Assembly (NCBI RefSeq): GCF_005405885.1 | Contig: NZ_BJFL01000002.1 | Span: forward strand, 337,107-401,106 | Reading direction: 5' to 3' | Source of the DNA: Gandjariella thermophila | GTDB lineage: Bacteria > Actinomycetota > Actinomycetes > Mycobacteriales > Pseudonocardiaceae | DNA: 64,000 bases | Shown: positions 23,541 to 32,983 of the stretch, one piece after another | How the letters are laid out: each line of letters begins with the position of its first letter | Numbering within the stretch: the stretch's first letter is position 1 | Program-made: the position numbers and the translations under genes | Notes under the pieces: generated by a model | The model's database searches: none | Told to the model about the DNA's origin: nothing | Seen by the model: only the letters and a program-made list of their open reading frames with translations

Positions 23541-24771
23541 CCACGATGGACTGGTAGACGAGCTGGCGGAGCTGGGAACGGATCGGGTGGGTGTTCGAGG
23601 GCAGCAGCTGGGTCAGGAACAGCACCACCAGATCCTCGGCCGGGTCCACCCAGAACACGGTGCTGGCCGCGCCGCCCCAGGTGAACTCGCCGACCGTGGA
23701 CAGTGTCCGGTGCGCCACCGGGTCCAGCATCACGCCGAAGCCCAGCCCGAAACCCACGCCGGTGAACGGCGTCTCGGCGAACACCGGCCGGCCGAAGGTC
23801 TCCAGGTCGGCCCCGCCGGGCAGGTGGTTGCTGGTCATGTAGTCCACCGTGCGCCGGCCGAGCAGCCGGACGCCGTCCAACTCGCCACGGCCGGCCAGCA
23901 TGCGGGCGAACCGGTGGTAGTCGTGCGCGGTGGACACCAGCCCGCCGCCTCCGGACAGCATCTTCGGCCGGCGCAGCACGGCGCGGCCCATCGCGTCGTT
24001 GCGCACCGGTCGACCGTCCGTGCCGGCCACGTACAGGGCGGCGAGCCGGTCCGCGTTGGCCTCGGTGACCGCGAAGCCGGTGTCGGTCATGCCCAGCGGA
24101 GCGAAGATCCGCTCGGCGAAGAAGTCGTCCAGGGACTGCCCGGAGACCACCTCGACGAGGTGGCCCAGCACGTCGGTGGCCACCGAGTAGTTCCACTCCG
24201 TGCCCGGGTCGAACAGCAGCGGCAGGGACGCCCACGCCGCGCAGCAGCCGGCCAGGTCGAGGTCGGGCGGCCAGCCCCACTCGAACCCGGCCCGCCGGTA
24301 CATCTCGTCCACCACGTGCACGTGGTGGAAGCCGTAGGTGAGTCCGGCGGTGTGGGTGAGCAGGTGCCAGATCCGCACCGGCTCGGTGGCCGGCCGCGTG
24401 ATCGGCTTGGTGGCGGTGCCGCGCTGGAACACCCGGAGGTCGGCGAAGACGGGCAGGTACCGGCTCACCGGGTCGGTCAGTTCGAAGGCGCCCTCCTCGT
24501 AGAGCATCATCGCCGCCACCGAGGTGATCGGCTTGGTCATCGAGTAGATCCGGAAGACCGTGTCCGGCTCCACCGGCAGGCCCGCCTCCACGTCCCGCTG
24601 GCCGTGGCAGGACAGGTGGGCCACGCGGCCCCGCCGGCTGACCAGGGTGAGCCACCCGGTCAGCCGGCCGTCCTCGACGTAGCGGGCGAAGTGCCGGTCG
24701 ATGCGGGCCAGGCGGGCCGGGTCGAGGCCGACCTCGAGGGGGTCGACCTCGACCGCGAGTGGACTCGTCAT
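23536..24771 (-). CDS. Serine hydrolase of the class C beta-lactamase/esterase family
   Basis: 411 residues; ATG 24771 has CGGAGGA six bases upstream. The catalytic tetrad is seen as YSMTKP (Ser77, Lys80), with the tyrosine motif YSVATD near residue 195. No signal peptide is apparent, so it is probably an intracellular esterase (EstB/LpqK-like) and not an antibiotic-resistance enzyme. The TAA stop lies inside the IS inverted repeat, but the last residues RQLVYQSIVD look like the natural end. Next to an acyl-CoA ligase, it may release an acid for CoA activation. Confidence 0.88.
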   Translation of the reverse strand: MTSPLAVEVDPLEVGLDPARLARIDRHFARYVEDGRLTGWLTLVSRRGRVAHLSCHGQRDVEAGLPVEPDTVFRIYSMTKPITSVAAMMLYEEGAFELTDPVSRYLPVFADLRVFQRGTATKPITRPATEPVRIWHLLTHTAGLTYGFHHVHVVDEMYRRAGFEWGWPPDLDLAGCCAAWASLPLLFDPGTEWNYSVATDVLGHLVEVVSGQSLDDFFAERIFAPLGMTDTGFAVTEANADRLAALYVAGTDGRPVRNDAMGRAVLRRPKMLSGGGGLVSTAHDYHRFARMLAGRGELDGVRLLGRRTVDYMTSNHLPGGADLETFGRPVFAETPFTGVGFGLGFGVMLDPVAHRTLSTVGEFTWGGAASTVFWVDPAEDLVVLFLTQLLPSNTHPIRSQLRQLVYQSIVD

Positions 24772-24788
24772 TCTCGTCCTCCGCTCCA

Positions 24789-26318
24789 TCACGCCTGGGC
24801 GAACTGCCGGCGCAGCTCGCGCTTGAGCACCTTGTGGCTGGGGCCGAGCGGGAGCGTGTCCACGAACTCGACGCGGCGGGGATACTTGTGCCGGCCCAGG
24901 CGTTCCCGCGCCCACTCGACGATCTCCTCGGCGCCGGGCCGCTCCGCGCCCTCGCTGGGCACCACCACCGCGAGGATCTCCTCGCCGTAGCGTTCGTCCG
25001 GCACGCCGATCACCGCCACCTGGCCGACGGCGGGGTGGCCCAGCAGGGTGTCCTCCACCTCGCGCGGGTAGACGTTGAACCCGCCGCGGATGATCAGGTC
25101 CTTCTTCCGGTCCACCACGGACACGAAGCCCTCAGCGTCCTTGACCCCGATGTCCCCGGTGCGGAACCAGCCGTCCACCAGCACCGCGGCGGTCTCCTCC
25201 GGCCGGTTCAGGTAGCCGGCGAACACGTTGTGCCCGCGCACCACGATCTCGCCGGGCTCGCCGGGGCCCAGCAGCTCGATCCGGTCGTCCACGTCCGGCC
25301 GGGCGATCTCCACCTCGACGCCCCAGATCGGCGGGCCCACGGTGCCCGGCCGGTTGCCCAGGTCCGGCTGGTTGACCGTGGCGGTGGGGGAGGTCTCCGA
25401 CAGCCCGTAGCCCTCGTACACCGGGACGCCGAAGGTGGCGTGGAACCGTTCCTGCACGGGCACCGGTAGGGCCGCGCCGCCGGAGATGCACAACCGCGGC
25501 GCGGGCAGCTCGGCCCGGCCCTCGGCGGCTTCCAGCAGCGCCAGGTACATGGTGGGCACGCCGAGGAAGACCGTGACGTTCTCGCGCAGCATCAACTCGA
25601 TCGCCGCCGCCGCGTCGAAGCGGGGTTGCAGCACCAGCGGGACGCCGCACCGGAACGCGCCGTTCATGGCCACGGTCTGGCCGAAGGTGTGGAACAGCGG
25701 CAGGCAGCCGAGCACCACGTCGTCGCGGCCGAGACCGTTGGCGTCGAAGCTGTTCACGGTGGCGTTCATGACCAGGTTGAGGTGGGTGAGCACGGCGCCC
25801 TTGGGGCGGCCGGTGGTGCCGCTGGTGTACAGCACGACGGCGGGATCGCCGGCCTGGCGCGGCTCGTAGCTGGCCAGCGGCCGCACCACCGCGGCGACGT
25901 CCTCCAGCCGGGTGCCCCGGCCCTCCTCCTCGCCGAGCGTGGCCACCGGCACCCCGGTCGCCGCGCCCGCCTGCCTGGCCACCTCGGCGAAGCCGGCCGC
26001 GCAGACCAGCAGCCTGGCCTCGCTGTCGGTGAGCACGAAGCCCACCTCGTCGGCGGTGAGCAGCAGGTGCACCGGCACCACCACCGCGCCGGCGCCGAGA
26101 ATCGCGAAGTAGGCGCGCGGGAAGTCCACGGTGTTGGGGCAGAGTAAGGCGACCCGGTCGCCGGGTTGCACGCCGAGTTCGCGCAGCCCGGCGGCGAGCG
26201 AGCGGGCCTGCCGCCACAGTTCCTCGTAGCTCACCCGGTGCTCGCCCTCGATCACGGCGACCTGCTTGGGGAAGCGGCGCGCGGACTCGGCGAGAGTGCA
26301 GGCAAGGGACAGCGTCAT
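24789..26318 (-). CDS. Acyl-CoA ligase (FadD type, AMP-binding)
   Basis: 509 residues. The adenylate-forming motifs are complete: YTSGTTGRPKGAVLTH (P-loop), YEGYGLSETSPT, WFRTGDIG and DRKKDLIIRGGFNVYPREVE, with the C-terminal catalytic Lys in SHKVLKRELR. It converts a carboxylic acid to its CoA thioester via an acyl-AMP. The neighbours (serine hydrolase downstream, acyl-CoA dehydrogenase upstream) suggest a short catabolic operon; the substrate is unknown. Confidence 0.93.
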   Translation of the reverse strand: MTLSLACTLAESARRFPKQVAVIEGEHRVSYEELWRQARSLAAGLRELGVQPGDRVALLCPNTVDFPRAYFAILGAGAVVVPVHLLLTADEVGFVLTDSEARLLVCAAGFAEVARQAGAATGVPVATLGEEEGRGTRLEDVAAVVRPLASYEPRQAGDPAVVLYTSGTTGRPKGAVLTHLNLVMNATVNSFDANGLGRDDVVLGCLPLFHTFGQTVAMNGAFRCGVPLVLQPRFDAAAAIELMLRENVTVFLGVPTMYLALLEAAEGRAELPAPRLCISGGAALPVPVQERFHATFGVPVYEGYGLSETSPTATVNQPDLGNRPGTVGPPIWGVEVEIARPDVDDRIELLGPGEPGEIVVRGHNVFAGYLNRPEETAAVLVDGWFRTGDIGVKDAEGFVSVVDRKKDLIIRGGFNVYPREVEDTLLGHPAVGQVAVIGVPDERYGEEILAVVVPSEGAERPGAEEIVEWARERLGRHKYPRRVEFVDTLPLGPSHKVLKRELRRQFAQA

Positions 26319-26346
26319 CGGTACCCTCCCGGTGTTCTGCGGTGGT

Positions 26347-27498
26347 TTATGTGAAGGCGTTGACCCCGGTGAGGGCCCGGCCGATCAGCAGCTTCTGGAT
26401 CTGGCTGGTTCCTTCGTAGAGCGTGGTCACCCGGGCGTCGCGCAGGTACTTGCCGACCGGGTACTCGTCGATGTACCCGTAACCGCCGAAGACCTGGATG
26501 GCGTGGTTGGCCGCCCTGACCGCGGTCTCGCTGGCGAACAGCTTCGCCATGGACGCCGCGGTGCCGAACGGCTCGCCGCGGTCGATCAGGTGCGCGGCCC
26601 GCCACACCAGCAGCCGGGCCGCGTCGGTTTCCGTGGCCATCTCGCTGATCAGTTCCTGGACCAGCTGGAAGCCGGCGATCGGGCGACCGAACTGCTGCCG
26701 CTCACCGGCGTAGGAGATGGCGTGCTCGACGCAGCCGCGGGCGATGCCGACGCACCCGGCGGCCACCGACACGCGGCCCTTGTCCAGTGCGGCCATCGCT
26801 ATCCGGAAGCCCTGGCCCTCCTCGCCGATCCGGTTGGCGTCCGGCACCCGCACCCCGTCCAGGGTGAGTTCGGCGGTGGCCTGGCCGCGCAGCCCGAGCT
26901 TGCCGTGGATCTCCCTGCGGTGGAACCCGGGTGCGTCGGTGGGCACCAGGAACGCGGTGATTCCCCGGGTACCGGGCTGGCCGGTGCGGGCGAACACCAG
27001 CGCGACGTCGGCCCACGTGCCGTTGGTGATGAAGATCTTGCTGCCGGAGAGCACCCAGTCGCCGCCGTCCCTGCTCGCCCGGGTGGCCAGCGACGCGGCG
27101 TCCGAGCCGGTGTCCGGCTCGGTCAGCGCGAAGCAGCCCAGCGCCTCGCCGGAGCACAGCCGCGGCAGCCACTGCCGTTTCTGCTCCTCAGTGCCGTAGC
27201 CGGCGACGGTCTTGGCGACTAGGCCGAGGGAGACGGAGACGATGCCGCGCACCGAACTGTCGCCCCGGCCGAGCTCCTCCAGCATGAGCACGTAGGCGAG
27301 GTGGTCACCGCCGGAGCCGCCGTAGGACTCGTCGATGGTGATGCCGAGGAAGCCGAGCTTGCCCAGCGCGGGCACGATGCCGGCGTCCACCCGCTCGGCC
27401 CGGTCCCACTCGGCGGCGTGCGGCACGACCTCCCGGTCGACGAAGTCGGCGGCCAGTTCGCGCAGCGCGACCTGCTCCTCCGACAGCGCGAGATCCAT
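26347..27498 (-). CDS. Acyl-CoA dehydrogenase, canonical short/medium-chain type
   Basis: 383 residues, with all hallmarks: CFALTEPDTGSDAAS, WVLSGSKIFITNG, QFGRPIAGFQLVQ, FGGYGYIDEYPVGKYLRD and LYEGTSQIQKLLIGR, which contains the catalytic Glu of the main family. Homotetrameric FAD enzyme passing electrons to ETF. It is first gene of the leftward operon dehydrogenase-ligase-hydrolase and is divergent from a TetR gene across 220 bp. Confidence 0.94.
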   Translation of the reverse strand: MDLALSEEQVALRELAADFVDREVVPHAAEWDRAERVDAGIVPALGKLGFLGITIDESYGGSGGDHLAYVLMLEELGRGDSSVRGIVSVSLGLVAKTVAGYGTEEQKRQWLPRLCSGEALGCFALTEPDTGSDAASLATRASRDGGDWVLSGSKIFITNGTWADVALVFARTGQPGTRGITAFLVPTDAPGFHRREIHGKLGLRGQATAELTLDGVRVPDANRIGEEGQGFRIAMAALDKGRVSVAAGCVGIARGCVEHAISYAGERQQFGRPIAGFQLVQELISEMATETDAARLLVWRAAHLIDRGEPFGTAASMAKLFASETAVRAANHAIQVFGGYGYIDEYPVGKYLRDARVTTLYEGTSQIQKLLIGRALTGVNAFT

Positions 27499-27509
27499 GT
27501 TCTCCCCGA

Positions 27510-27527
27510 CTTAACTAGCGCTGTAAG
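27510..27527. promoter_or_regulatory. CTTA-AGCGCT-TAAG inverted repeat in the divergent promoter
   Basis: CTTAACTAGCGCTGTAAG has CTTA/TAAG ends and a central AGCGCT. It starts 12 bases from the dehydrogenase start and is a candidate operator for the TetR gene opposite. The symmetry is imperfect between ends and core. Confidence 0.45.
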
Positions 27528-27718
27528 TTTTTGTGTCTCGATGCTAACCGCGCGGTAGCCCGTGCGGAAGCGGCGGACCGCGCCAATCCTTGATCGGCCG
27601 GGACGACGCAACCGGTTGGGGAGAATGGGCGGCGGCGGTCGCGCCCGAGAAGTTCAATGATCGTGTCAGCCGCGGTGCCCGGCGCCGCGCACGCACGGCC
27701 GCACGGAGGAGGCCAGGT

Positions 27719-28387
27719 ATGGGTCGGCCACGTCAGCCGATCCTCACCCGTAGGCGAATCATCGACGCCGCCCTCGCGGTGATCGACGCGGAGGGCCTGG
27801 ACGCGCTGTCCACCCGCCGGCTGGCGCACGAACTCGGCGTGCGGGCGCCCTCGCTGTACAACCACTTCGCCACCAAGGACGAGATCCTGGACGCGGTCGG
27901 CGACGCGATCATCGAGCGGGTGGACATCGCGGTGTTCGGCACCGAGGACTGGCGGGTGGCGCTGCGCCGCTGGGCCCGGTCCTACCGGGCCGCGCTGGCC
28001 GCGCACCCGAACGCGGTGCCGTTCCTGGCCCGCGGCCCCGGCCGCCGGCCCGCCGCCCTCCGGCTGGCCGACGCGGTGTACGGCGGCCTGGTCAACGCCG
28101 GCTGGCCGCGGCTGTACGCCACCCAGATCGGCGCGATGATGCGCTACTTCGTGGCCGGCTCCGCGCTGGGCTCGTTCGCCATGGGGTTCGACCCCGACAC
28201 CCGGCTCTACGCCGGTGACTATCCGCACCTGCGGGAGGCACACCTGCTGCGCGAGCACCGGATCGAGGTGGACGAGGGCGCCTTCGAACTGGGCCTGGCC
28301 AGCATGATCGACAGCCTGGCCCGGCTGTACGAGACGGTGGTCGGCCCGCTGCCGCCGCTGGCCGATCCGTGCGCCGGCAAAGGTTGA
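27719..28387 (+). CDS. TetR-family repressor
   Basis: 222 residues; ATG 27719 is preceded by GGAGGAGG. The HTH reads LTRRRIIDAALAVIDAEGLD and TRRLAHELGVRAPSLYNHFATKDEIL (about 9-55), with a TetR_C-type ligand domain. Divergent transcription from the dehydrogenase-ligase-hydrolase operon makes that operon its likely target, with an acyl-CoA as likely inducer. Confidence 0.9.
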   Translation: MGRPRQPILTRRRIIDAALAVIDAEGLDALSTRRLAHELGVRAPSLYNHFATKDEILDAVGDAIIERVDIAVFGTEDWRVALRRWARSYRAALAAHPNAVPFLARGPGRRPAALRLADAVYGGLVNAGWPRLYATQIGAMMRYFVAGSALGSFAMGFDPDTRLYAGDYPHLREAHLLREHRIEVDEGAFELGLASMIDSLARLYETVVGPLPPLADPCAGKG

Positions 28388-28469
28388 GCCCGCACGCGGT
28401 TGATCCCGTTCAGGTGACTGATCACCGGATTCGTAGGGTGACGGCGGCGCGAGCCGCTACTTTGGCGCC

Positions 28470-29360
28470 GTGCTGCCGGAGGTTGCTGCTGTCGAGGCGG
28501 GTTCCGTGGGTCACGGGGCCCACCGTTCCGGAACCGAGAGCCCGGGGCCGGACTCGTTGCTGATCCCCGCCCCGCTGACCGCCCGCCGGGTGGATCTGAC
28601 CACACCGAACGTCGCCCGGGTCAACGACTACTACCTCGGTGGCGGTTCCAACTTCGGCGTGGACCGCGACTTCGCCTGCCGGGCCATGGAGATCATGCCG
28701 GACCTGCCCAGGATCGCGGCGAACAACCGGAGGTTCGTGCACCGCGCGGTGCGCTACTGCGTCAGCCAGGGCATCCGGCAGTTCGTGGACGTCGGCTGCG
28801 GTATTCCCGGCGTGGGCATGGTGCACGAGATTGCCCAGCGGGCCGCGCCGGAGTGCCGGGTGCTCTACGTCGACATCGAACCGATCGCGGTGGCCGCCGG
28901 CCGGGAACGGGTCGCCCGCGACCCGCGCGCCGCGATGGTCGGCGCGGACGCCCGCGAACCGGAGGCGATCTTTGCCCACCCCGACGCACAGTCCCTTGTG
29001 GACATCGACGAGCCGCTGGGCGTCGTCGTCTCGCTGCTGTGGCACTACTTTCCCGACGAGGTCGACCCGCGCGGGATCCTGCGCCGCTACCGCAACTACC
29101 TCGCGCCCGGCTCGCACCTGGTGTTCTCGCACAACACCGCCGAGGGCCGGGAGAGCGACATGCGCCGCATGGAGGCGCTGTACCAGGAAAGCTCCGACCC
29201 GCTGGTGCTGCGCGGCCGGGCGGAGATCGCGGAGTTATTGGCGGACTTCGCGGTGCTGCCACCGGGCATCGTCCCACCGTCGCTGTGGCGCCCGGAGCAG
29301 GCCGACGAGGACGACGACCCGCGCCGGTGCGGGGTGCTCGCCGCGGTCGCCGTGGTGTGA
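28470..29360 (+). CDS. SAM-dependent methyltransferase, PF04672 (DUF574) family
   Basis: 296 residues from GTG 28470; the first 35 residues are variable and the true start could be a little later. The family opens with PNVARVNDYYLGGGSNFGVDR, followed by RRFVHRAVRYCVSQGIRQFVDVGCGIP (SAM-binding glycine loop), LYVDIEP and VVVSLLWHYFPDE. Large actinomycete genomes carry dozens of these paralogs; substrates are unknown. It stands alone between two transcription units. Confidence 0.88.
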   Translation: MLPEVAAVEAGSVGHGAHRSGTESPGPDSLLIPAPLTARRVDLTTPNVARVNDYYLGGGSNFGVDRDFACRAMEIMPDLPRIAANNRRFVHRAVRYCVSQGIRQFVDVGCGIPGVGMVHEIAQRAAPECRVLYVDIEPIAVAAGRERVARDPRAAMVGADAREPEAIFAHPDAQSLVDIDEPLGVVVSLLWHYFPDEVDPRGILRRYRNYLAPGSHLVFSHNTAEGRESDMRRMEALYQESSDPLVLRGRAEIAELLADFAVLPPGIVPPSLWRPEQADEDDDPRRCGVLAAVAVV

Positions 29361-29493
29361 CCGGCCGACCGCGCCAGGTGAGTGGCGGCGGCTCGACCAC
29401 ACGGTGGTGCGACCACGCCCGGATGGGCGCCCGGTGCGGCCGGTAGCTACCGTGGCGGGGGTACGCACCGTCAATCCGAGAGGAACGCACACC

Positions 29494-29787
29494 ATGCTCA
29501 CCGTCACCGACGCGGCCGCGGAGGCGATCAACGCCCTGTCCGAGGCCGAAGGAAAGGGTGAGAACGGTGGACTGCGGTTCGCCGTGCACGCAGAGTCGGA
29601 GGAGGGCGCGACGCTGGCCGTTTCCGTCGCCGCCGAGCCGACGGACGGCGACGAGGTGGTCACCGGCAACCAGGGGGCGCAGGTGTTTCTGGACCCCCAG
29701 GCGGCCCTCTACCTCAGCGACAAGGTGCTGGACGTGCAGCCCGACGAGCAGGGCCAGCTCAACTTCGCCGTGGTCGACCAGGGCTGA
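29494..29787 (+). CDS. IscA/HesB-fold protein lacking cysteines
   Basis: 97 residues; ATG 29494 follows GAGAGGAA. The pattern TVTDAAAEAINALSE, GGLRFAVHAESEEGA, FLDPQAALYLSDKVLDV matches the HesB-like/Fe-S biosynthesis fold. No cysteine occurs anywhere, so the CxnCGC cluster ligands of IscA are gone and it cannot act as an A-type Fe-S carrier. This cysteine-free branch is common in actinobacteria and has no known role. Confidence 0.8.
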   Translation: MLTVTDAAAEAINALSEAEGKGENGGLRFAVHAESEEGATLAVSVAAEPTDGDEVVTGNQGAQVFLDPQAALYLSDKVLDVQPDEQGQLNFAVVDQG

Positions 29788-29815
29788 CCGGGCCGGGACC
29801 CGTTCGGAACCCGCA

Positions 29816-29870
29816 GGCGTCCCCGCCGGAATCCGTCACTCTTTCGGGTGGCGTTTCGGGTGGGGACGCC
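29816..29870. terminator. Possible bidirectional terminator between convergent genes
   Basis: GGCGTCCCC (29816-29824) and GGGGACGCC (29862-29870) are perfect inverted repeats around a 37-base loop. They sit between the ends of the IscA-like gene and lipoamide dehydrogenase. The long loop lowers confidence. Confidence 0.35.
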
Positions 29871-29885
29871 GTGTTTCGTCGGCAT

Positions 29886-31289
29886 CTACAGGTTGATCAT
29901 GTGGCCGGCGAGGCCGTGGATGGCCTCCTGGACCGCCTCGCCCAGCGTGGGATGGGCATGCACGTTGCGGGCGAGTTCGGTGGCGGTGAGGTCCCACCGC
30001 TGGGCCAGAGTCAGTTCGGGCAGCAGTTCGGTGACATCCGGCCCGATCAGGTGCGCGCCGATCAACTCCCCGTAGCGCGCGTCGCTGAGCAGCTTGACGA
30101 ACCCCGTGGTGTCGCCCAGACCGGGCGCCTTGCCGTTCGCGCTGAACGGGAACTTCGCCACCCGCACGTCGAAACCGCGTTCCCGGGCCTGCGCCTCGGT
30201 GTAGCCGAAGCTGGCGATCTGCGGCTGGCAGAAGGTGGCCCGGGGGATCATCAGGTAGTCGAGTTCCATCGTCTCGGCACCGGCGATCGTCTCCGCGGCC
30301 ACCACGCCCTGCGCCTCGGCGGCGTGCGCGAGCATCAGCTTCGCGGTGACGTCCCCGATGGCGAACAGGTGCGGCACGTTGGTGCGGCAGCGGCCGTCGA
30401 CGTCGATCGCGCCGCGGTCGGTCAGCCGCACGCCGGTGCGCTCCAGCCCGTAGCCGGCCACCCGGGGCGCGAAGCCGATCGCCTGCAGCACCTTGTCCGC
30501 CGTCAGGGTGCGCCGCGCGCCGTCCTTGCCCACGACGTCCACCCGGACCTGCTCGCCGGTGTCGTCGATCGCCTCCACCCGGGTGGAGGTGAGCACGTCG
30601 ATGCCCAGCCGGCGGTAGCGCCGGGCCAGTTCGGCGGAGACCTCCTCGTCCTCCAGCGGCACCACCCGGTCCAGGAACTCCACGACGGTGACCTTGACGC
30701 CGTAGTTGTGCAGCACGTAGGCGAACTCGACGCCGATCGCGCCCGCCCCGGCGATGACGACGCTGCGGGGCAGGTCCTCGCTGAGGATCTGCTCCTCGTA
30801 GGTCACCACGCGCTCGTTGACCGAGGTGCCGGGCAGCAGCCGGGTGGTCGACCCGGTGGCGATGATGCCGTGGTCGAACGTGACGGTCTCGGTTCCGCCG
30901 TCGGCCATGGCCACCTGCAGCGTGTGCGCGTCGGTGAAGGTGCCGCGCCCCTCGTACTGGGTGATGCCGTTCTTGCGCATCAGGTAGTGCACGCCCCGGA
31001 CCCGGCCGTCGGCCACCTTGCGGCTGCGCCGGAACGCCTCGCCGTAGTCGAGGGTGACCTGGCCGTCGACGTGGATGCCGAAGGTCTTGGCCTCGTTCTT
31101 CACGATGTGCGCCAGCTCGGCGTTGCGCAGCAGCGACTTCGACGGGATGCAGCCGACGTTGAGGCAGATCCCGCCCCAGTAGCGCTCCTCGACGATCGCC
31201 GTGCGCAGGCCGAGCTGGGTCGCCCGGATCGCGGCGACGTACCCACCCGGCCCGGCCCCCAGGACCACGACGTCAAAGTGTTCGCTCAT
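29886..31289 (-). CDS. lpdA: Dihydrolipoamide dehydrogenase (E3)
   Basis: 467 residues. FAD motif [10 protein letters not shown], redox-active disulfide [13 protein letters not shown] (Cys42 and Cys47), NAD-binding [13 protein letters not shown], and the C-terminal interface [16 protein letters not shown] with the catalytic His-Glu pair. Regenerates lipoamide in pyruvate and 2-oxoglutarate dehydrogenase complexes; in Mycobacterium the homologue also serves peroxide defence. It is a single-gene unit. Confidence 0.95.
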   Translation of the reverse strand: MSEHFDVVVLGAGPGGYVAAIRATQLGLRTAIVEERYWGGICLNVGCIPSKSLLRNAELAHIVKNEAKTFGIHVDGQVTLDYGEAFRRSRKVADGRVRGVHYLMRKNGITQYEGRGTFTDAHTLQVAMADGGTETVTFDHGIIATGSTTRLLPGTSVNERVVTYEEQILSEDLPRSVVIAGAGAIGVEFAYVLHNYGVKVTVVEFLDRVVPLEDEEVSAELARRYRRLGIDVLTSTRVEAIDDTGEQVRVDVVGKDGARRTLTADKVLQAIGFAPRVAGYGLERTGVRLTDRGAIDVDGRCRTNVPHLFAIGDVTAKLMLAHAAEAQGVVAAETIAGAETMELDYLMIPRATFCQPQIASFGYTEAQARERGFDVRVAKFPFSANGKAPGLGDTTGFVKLLSDARYGELIGAHLIGPDVTELLPELTLAQRWDLTATELARNVHAHPTLGEAVQEAIHGLAGHMINL

Positions 31290-31345
31290 GCCCTCAGACG
31301 ATATGGCCGGCGCCGGTGGGTGGGCGATACGGAAGCTTCGGCCAG

Positions 31346-32806
31346 CTACCCGAGCTTGATCGCCATGTACTTGGTGTCCAGGTACTCGTGGATGCCCTCG
31401 GCGCCGCCCTCGCGGCCGAACCCGGACGCCTTGATCCCGCCGAACGGCGCCGCCGCGTTGGACACCAGGCCGGTGTTGATGCCGACCATGCCGGTGGCCA
31501 GCCGCTCACCGACCCGGACGGCGCGGTCCAGGTCCCGGGTGTAGAGGTAGGCGACCAGGCCGAACTCGGTGTCGTTGGCCGTCCGCACCGCCTCGTCCTC
31601 GTCGGCGAACGTGGTGACCGGGGCGACCGGGCCGAACACCTCCTCGCGCAGGATGCGGGCGTCCGCCGGCACGTCGCGCAGCACGGTGGGGGAGTAGAAG
31701 TACCCGCCACCGTCCTGCGGCTTGGCCCCGGTGGTCGCCACGGCGCCCTTCCGCAGCGCGTCCTCGACCAGGTCCATCACCTTCTTCCGCTGGTCCTCGC
31801 TGATCAGCGGGCCGACCTGGACGCCGTCCTCGGTGCCCGGGCCCACCTTCATCTGGGCCATCCGGTCGGTGAGCCGGGCGGTGAACTCCTCGGCGACGCT
31901 CGCCGCCACGTGGAACCGGTTCGCCGCCACGCAGGACTCGCCGTTGTTGCGCATCTTCGCCGTCACCGCGCCGTCCACCGCCGCGTCCAGGTCGGCGTCG
32001 GCGAACACCAGGAAGGGCGCGTTGCCGCCCAGTTCCATCGAGGTCCGCTGCAGGTTGCCGGCGGACTGCTCGACCAGCTTCTGGCCCACCTCGGTGGACC
32101 CGGTGAAGGACACCTTGCGCAGCCGCACGTCGCCCATCAGCGGCCGCACGATCCGGCTCGCCGAACTGGACGGCAGCACGTTGAGCACGCCGTCGGGCAG
32201 GCCCGCCTCGGACAGGATGGCGGCCAGGTTGAGCATGGACAGCGGCGTCAGCTGCGCCGGCTTCATGATCATGGTGCAGCCGGCCGCGATCGCCGGGCCG
32301 ATCTTGCGGGTGCCCATCGCCAGCGGGAAGTTCCACGGCGTGATCAGCAGGCTGGGTCCGACCGGCTGGTGGGTGACCACTATCCGCTCGGCGCCGCTCG
32401 GGCTGCGCGCGTAGCGGCCGTCGATGCGCACCGCCTCCTCGGCGAACCACCGGAAGAACTCGGCCGCGTAGGTCACCTCGGCGCGCGACTCGGTCAGGCT
32501 CTTGCCCATCTCCAGGGTCATCAGCAGCGCGAGGTCGTCGGCCCGATCGGTGAGGAGCTGCCAGGCCCGGCGCAGGATCTCGCCGCGCTGCCGCGGCGGG
32601 GTGGCCGCCCACTCCTGCTGCCTGGCCGCGGCGGTGTCCAGCGCCTCGGTGGCGTCCTCGGCCTGGGCGTCGGCCACCTCGCACAGTTGCCGCTCGGTCG
32701 CCGGGTCGTGCACCGGAAACCGGCTGCCATTCGCGGAGTCCCGCCAGCGGCCGCCCACCAGGACGCCCTTCGGGACCGCGTCGATCAGGGACTGGAAGTC
32801 GCTCAT
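31346..32806 (-). CDS. gabD: NAD(P)-dependent succinate-semialdehyde dehydrogenase
   Basis: 486 residues; ATG 32806 has GGAGGG upstream. Aldehyde dehydrogenase motifs: [28 protein letters not shown] (Glu258) and [12 protein letters not shown] with catalytic Cys292. [27 protein letters not shown] is the GabD-type C-terminus. Oxidises succinate semialdehyde to succinate. The call to this substrate is by family resemblance; other aldehydes are possible. Confidence 0.88.
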   Translation of the reverse strand: MSDFQSLIDAVPKGVLVGGRWRDSANGSRFPVHDPATERQLCEVADAQAEDATEALDTAAARQQEWAATPPRQRGEILRRAWQLLTDRADDLALLMTLEMGKSLTESRAEVTYAAEFFRWFAEEAVRIDGRYARSPSGAERIVVTHQPVGPSLLITPWNFPLAMGTRKIGPAIAAGCTMIMKPAQLTPLSMLNLAAILSEAGLPDGVLNVLPSSSASRIVRPLMGDVRLRKVSFTGSTEVGQKLVEQSAGNLQRTSMELGGNAPFLVFADADLDAAVDGAVTAKMRNNGESCVAANRFHVAASVAEEFTARLTDRMAQMKVGPGTEDGVQVGPLISEDQRKKVMDLVEDALRKGAVATTGAKPQDGGGYFYSPTVLRDVPADARILREEVFGPVAPVTTFADEDEAVRTANDTEFGLVAYLYTRDLDRAVRVGERLATGMVGINTGLVSNAAAPFGGIKASGFGREGGAEGIHEYLDTKYMAIKLG

Positions 32807-32983
32807 GTTATCCCTCCGCGAACCGGTGTCCGCCGTGGTCGCGCGCGTGGGTGCCGCGGCTCGACACAGGGTGTTCCTGGGGCCGGACTACCCTGCCGGG
32901 CCGATCACCATGCCGCCCGCGGGCGCGGGCCCGGGGAAGTCGTCTTCCCCGGCTGTCTCACCGGGCGTAACGTGACGATTGCG

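Noticed and set aside
23536..24771. Beta-lactam resistance gene
   Set aside because: No signal peptide and esterase-like motifs beside an acyl-CoA ligase; the family is mostly intracellular esterases.
31316..32983. Upstream extension of the LuxR regulator frame
   Set aside because: It is antisense to the succinate-semialdehyde dehydrogenase gene and lacks any domain similarity.
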